The notes under the pieces are model-generated. The model saw nothing but the letters and a program-made list of their open reading frames with translations, was not told the DNA's origin and did no database searches. A stretch of 7,693 nt of DNA from an uncultured Marvinbryantia sp. (GTDB taxonomy: Bacteria > Bacillota > Clostridia > Lachnospirales > Lachnospiraceae), in assembly GCF_905201705.1 (NCBI RefSeq), contig NZ_CAJKOX010000072.1, positions 1 through 7,693 of the forward strand, given 5' to 3'. This document shows positions 5,542 through 7,693 of the stretch, piece after piece; within the stretch, counting starts at the first letter, position 1, and each line of letters opens with the position of its first letter. A program made the position numbers and the translations under genes.

Positions 5542-6045
5542 ATGGCGCAAACCTATCAGCATGTCACACATACATTTGAACCGGTTTTTGATGAAGAGTC
5601 GCGGATATTGATTCTTGGAACTTTTCCGTCTGTGAAATCGAGGGAAAATCATTTTTATTATGGGCATCCGCAGAACCGTTTCTGGAAGGTATTAAGTAAT
5701 CTTTGCGCGGAGCCAACGCCGGTTTCGATTGAAGAAAAGAAAGTTTTTTTGCTGGGAAATCACATAGCAATATGGGATGTGATTGCAGAATGTGATATTG
5801 TGGGTTCAAGCGACAGTTCCATCAAAAACGCTGTGCCCTGTGATCTGGGCAGGATTTTATCACAGGCGCCGATAAAGCAGATTTTTGCAAACGGCGGAAA
5901 AGCGTATGAACTGTATCAGAAATACAGCTATCCGGTGCTGAAAAGAGAGATCACAAAGCTTCCATCCACAAGTCCGGCAAATGCGGCTTTTCAGATGGAC
6001 AGGCTATTAAAAGAATGGAAAATTATAAAAAAGGCTTTGCAGTAA
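5542..6045 (+). CDS. DNA-deoxyinosine (hypoxanthine) glycosylase, uracil-DNA glycosylase superfamily
   Basis: A 167-residue single-domain protein of the uracil-DNA glycosylase fold. Motif 1 is LILGTFPSVKS (23-33) followed by FYYGHPQNRFW (38-48), the pattern of the family 6 hypoxanthine-DNA glycosylases, with Asn45 in the position of the catalytic Asn. Motif 2, LPSTSPANA (140-148), is also typical of this group. These enzymes remove deaminated adenine (hypoxanthine) from DNA and leave an abasic site for base-excision repair. The Mug/TDG branch is the main alternative, but the YYGHPQNRFW block favours the family 6 assignment. GGGAG (5531-5535) lies 6 nt before the ATG. The gene is flanked by tandem arrays on both sides, and its last codons (KKALQ, stop) form the first unit of the 28 bp array. 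Confidence 0.88.
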   Translation: MAQTYQHVTHTFEPVFDEESRILILGTFPSVKSRENHFYYGHPQNRFWKVLSNLCAEPTPVSIEEKKVFLLGNHIAIWDVIAECDIVGSSDSSIKNAVPCDLGRILSQAPIKQIFANGGKAYELYQKYSYPVLKREITKLPSTSPANAAFQMDRLLKEWKIIKKALQ

Positions 6046-6168
6046 GGCACGCCTGCAAAAGGCTTTGAGGTAAGGTAGGTCTGCAAAAGGGCCTGGGGTA
6101 AGATACGTCTGAGAAAGGCTCTGGAGAAAGGCACACCTTCAAAAAGCTCTGGGGTAAGATATGTCTTC
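6029..6168 (+). repeat. 28 bp tandem array repeating the glycosylase 3' end and stop
   Basis: Five contiguous 28 bp units start at 6029, 6057, 6085, 6113 and 6141. Unit 1 contains the glycosylase codons for Lys-Ala-Leu-Gln and the TAA stop. Aligned in the same register, units 2, 3 and 5 read Lys-(Ala/Gly)-Leu-x-stop, and unit 4 has lost the stop. Decayed material continues to about 6225, including a copy at 6188-6225 interrupted by about 10 bases. The units differ at several positions, so the array is older or less homogenised than the 56 bp one. Confidence 0.88.
6037..6060 (+). other. Hairpin over the glycosylase stop codon
   Basis: TTTGCAG (6037-6043) pairs perfectly with CTGCAAA (6053-6059) around a 9 nt loop. 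No T-run follows, so it is at most a weak 3' end or mRNA-stabilising element. It exists only because unit 1 and unit 2 of the array meet here. Confidence 0.3.
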
Positions 6169-6232
6169 AAAAATGGAGTTGTGCTGAGAAAGGCTAAAAG
6201 AGGGTCTGTAGTAAGAGATGTCTGAAAATGAG

Positions 6233-6253
6233 AATACTTTCGAAAAAAGTATT
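6233..6253. repeat. Perfect 8 bp inverted repeat upstream of the MATE promoter
   Basis: AATACTTT (6233-6240) and AAAGTATT (6246-6253) flank CGAAA. The right arm overlaps the proposed -35 box at 6252-6257. That location suits an operator; there is no T-run on the plus strand, so a terminator for upstream transcription is unlikely. Confidence 0.45.
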
Positions 6254-6280
6254 GAAAAGAGAGCGAAAATGCTGTAAAAA
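6252..6280 (+). promoter_or_regulatory. Probable promoter for the MATE transporter
   Basis: TTGAAA (6252-6257) and TAAAAA (6275-6280) are spaced 17 nt apart. Initiation would fall near 6287, at the first in-frame ATG, which supports translation starting downstream at 6320 instead. Confidence 0.5.
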
Positions 6281-6319
6281 TATTGCATGAGAAATCATAT
6301 TATTGAGGGGATGGGGAGT

Positions 6320-7645
6320 ATGAGGTTTACAGACAGACAGTTACGTCAGCTGATCATTCCGCTGATTATCGAACAGCTCCTGAGCGTTACAGTCGGGCTG
6401 GCGGATTCTGTCATGGTCGCAAGTGTGGGAGAGGCGGCTGTATCGGGAGTTTCCCTGGTGGACACGATCATGGTATTGATTATCAATATTTTTGCGGCGC
6501 TTGCTACCGGAGGAGCTGTGGTGGCAGGACATTATATCGGTCAGCAGAAAAAAGAGCTTGCCAGCAAAGCAACAGATCAGTTAATATTGTTTGTCACAAT
6601 TTTATCTGTTGCGGTGACGGCGCTGATGTACGCCGGACAGAATCTGATTCTGCACGGGATTTTTGGAAAAATTGAAGCGGATGTAATGGAAAACGCAAGA
6701 GTTTATCTGCTGATCGTAACGGCTTCCATTCCGTTTATTGCATTATACAATGGCGGCGCTGCGATATTTCGTTCCGTTGGAAATTCCAAAATATCTATGG
6801 AATCATCATTGCTTATGAATGTGATCAATATTGCAGGAAATGGTATTTTGATTTACGGCTGTAAAATGGGCGTTGAAGGAGCGGCGATACCGACGCTGGT
6901 TTCCAGAATGTTTGCCGCTCTCATAATGATCATGTTGCTTCGCAGAGAAAATCAGCCGGTTCATATGTCACGAAAAATACAGTTTCACTTTGATAGGCAT
7001 ATGATACGCAAAATATTGCATATCGGGGTACCGAATGGACTGGAAAACAGTATGTTTCAGTTAGGAAAGATTTTGGTGCTGAGCCTGGTGGCAACCTTCG
7101 GCACTGCATCCATTGCGGCGAATGCTGTTTCAAATACGATCGCAATGTTTCAGACTCTGCCCGGGATGGCGATGGGATTTGCTATTTTAACAGTTGCAGC
7201 ACAGTGCGCCGGAGCGGGAGATTATGACCAGGTGAAATATTACACGAAAAAGCTGATCGGGATTGTGTATCTGGCAATGATTGCGGTAAATGTGATTGTT
7301 TATCTTTTACTGCCGGTGATTATTCAGATTTATCATCTGCAGCCGGAAACAGCAGCGATGACAAGAAAGATTTTAACATATCATGCGTGCTGTGTATGCA
7401 CGATATGGCCCATATCGTTTGATCTCCCGAATACTCTGCGGGCGGCAAATGATGTGAAGATTACTATGTGGATATCGATTCTTTCCATGTGGATATTTCG
7501 AATATTATTTAGTTACATATTGGGACAATACCTGGGCTGGGGAGTTTTCGGTATCTGGGTGGCGATGACGATCGACTGGCTTTTCCGGGCAATTTGTTTT
7601 TCAATACGTTACATAAGGGGAAAATGGCAGTACCAGAAAATTTAG
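6320..7645 (+). CDS. MATE family efflux transporter
   Basis: A 441-residue inner-membrane protein of the multidrug and toxic compound extrusion family, normal length, with about twelve predicted membrane segments in two related halves. The N-half opens with PLIIEQLLSVTVGLADSVMV, a typical MATE first helix, and the C-half restarts around HIGVPNGLENSMFQLGK with the matching pattern. Such proteins export cationic drugs or metabolites using Na+ or H+ gradients, and the substrate cannot be read from sequence. The ATG at 6320 is preferred because AGGGG (6306-6310) lies 9 nt upstream. The in-frame ATG at 6287 lacks a ribosome site and coincides with the predicted transcription start; the ATG at 6311 directly abuts the purine run. 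Transcription is probably from its own promoter at 6252-6280. No clear terminator is visible in the last 48 bases of the window. Confidence 0.93.
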   Translation: MRFTDRQLRQLIIPLIIEQLLSVTVGLADSVMVASVGEAAVSGVSLVDTIMVLIINIFAALATGGAVVAGHYIGQQKKELASKATDQLILFVTILSVAVTALMYAGQNLILHGIFGKIEADVMENARVYLLIVTASIPFIALYNGGAAIFRSVGNSKISMESSLLMNVINIAGNGILIYGCKMGVEGAAIPTLVSRMFAALIMIMLLRRENQPVHMSRKIQFHFDRHMIRKILHIGVPNGLENSMFQLGKILVLSLVATFGTASIAANAVSNTIAMFQTLPGMAMGFAILTVAAQCAGAGDYDQVKYYTKKLIGIVYLAMIAVNVIVYLLLPVIIQIYHLQPETAAMTRKILTYHACCVCTIWPISFDLPNTLRAANDVKITMWISILSMWIFRILFSYILGQYLGWGVFGIWVAMTIDWLFRAICFSIRYIRGKWQYQKI

Positions 7646-7693
7646 TCTGCAAATAAAAAGTCAAGCAGAAATTGATGAACTTTGAAAATTTTA

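Noticed and set aside
6029..6168. CRISPR-like 28 bp repeats
   Set aside because: The 28 bp unit is directly tandem with no spacers, and its first copy is the end of a gene.
7646..7693. Possible terminator or start of another repeat array after the MATE gene
   Set aside because: TCTGC and GCAGA could form a 5 bp stem with a long loop and no T-run, and GAAAATTT recurs only once with an imperfect match. The window ends too soon to judge.

Overview
The window reads as chromosomal DNA of a low-to-mid GC Firmicute, most likely a Lachnospiraceae-type gut Clostridium. The basis is the family mix, AGGAGG-type ribosome binding sites, TTGxxx/TAxxAT promoters and moderately AT-rich, all-plus-strand gene order; no taxonomic marker is present. 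There are eight plus-strand protein genes. I see no RNA gene, transposon, prophage gene or CRISPR array.

Positions 1-696 hold a small lipoprotein with a Glu/Thr-rich linker and two CxxC zinc-finger-like motifs, closed by an intrinsic terminator. Positions 711-3622 look like one transcription unit: a DeoR-type sugar-phosphate sensor domain that has lost its DNA-binding half, an MBL-fold hydrolase, an inositol-monophosphatase-family enzyme and an MgtC/SapB membrane protein. It ends at a very strong terminator. Positions 3721-5172 hold an M20-family metallopeptidase with its own extended -10 promoter. Positions 5493-6045 hold a small DNA glycosylase of the hypoxanthine (deoxyinosine) type. Positions 6252-7645 hold a MATE-family drug/Na+ antiporter with its own promoter.

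The most unusual content lies between the genes. Three tandem arrays each overlap the end of a gene and carry a copy of its translation signal in most or all units. A 29-31 bp array (3790-3971) lies between the peptidase promoter and its coding body and includes the annotated start. A 56 bp array (5127-5406) repeats the last codons and stop of the same peptidase. A 28 bp array (6029-6168) repeats the last codons and stop of the glycosylase. Weaker duplications of the same kind sit at the MgtC terminator (3605-3722), at the MBL stop codon (2047-2079) and before the lipoprotein start (64-87). Gene-boundary tandem duplication therefore seems to be a recurring process in this genome. The leader array could also affect expression of the peptidase.

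The eight genes do not form one pathway. The central operon is plausibly metabolic (sugar-phosphate sensing, a phosphatase and a hydrolase), while the three downstream genes are independent housekeeping or stress functions.
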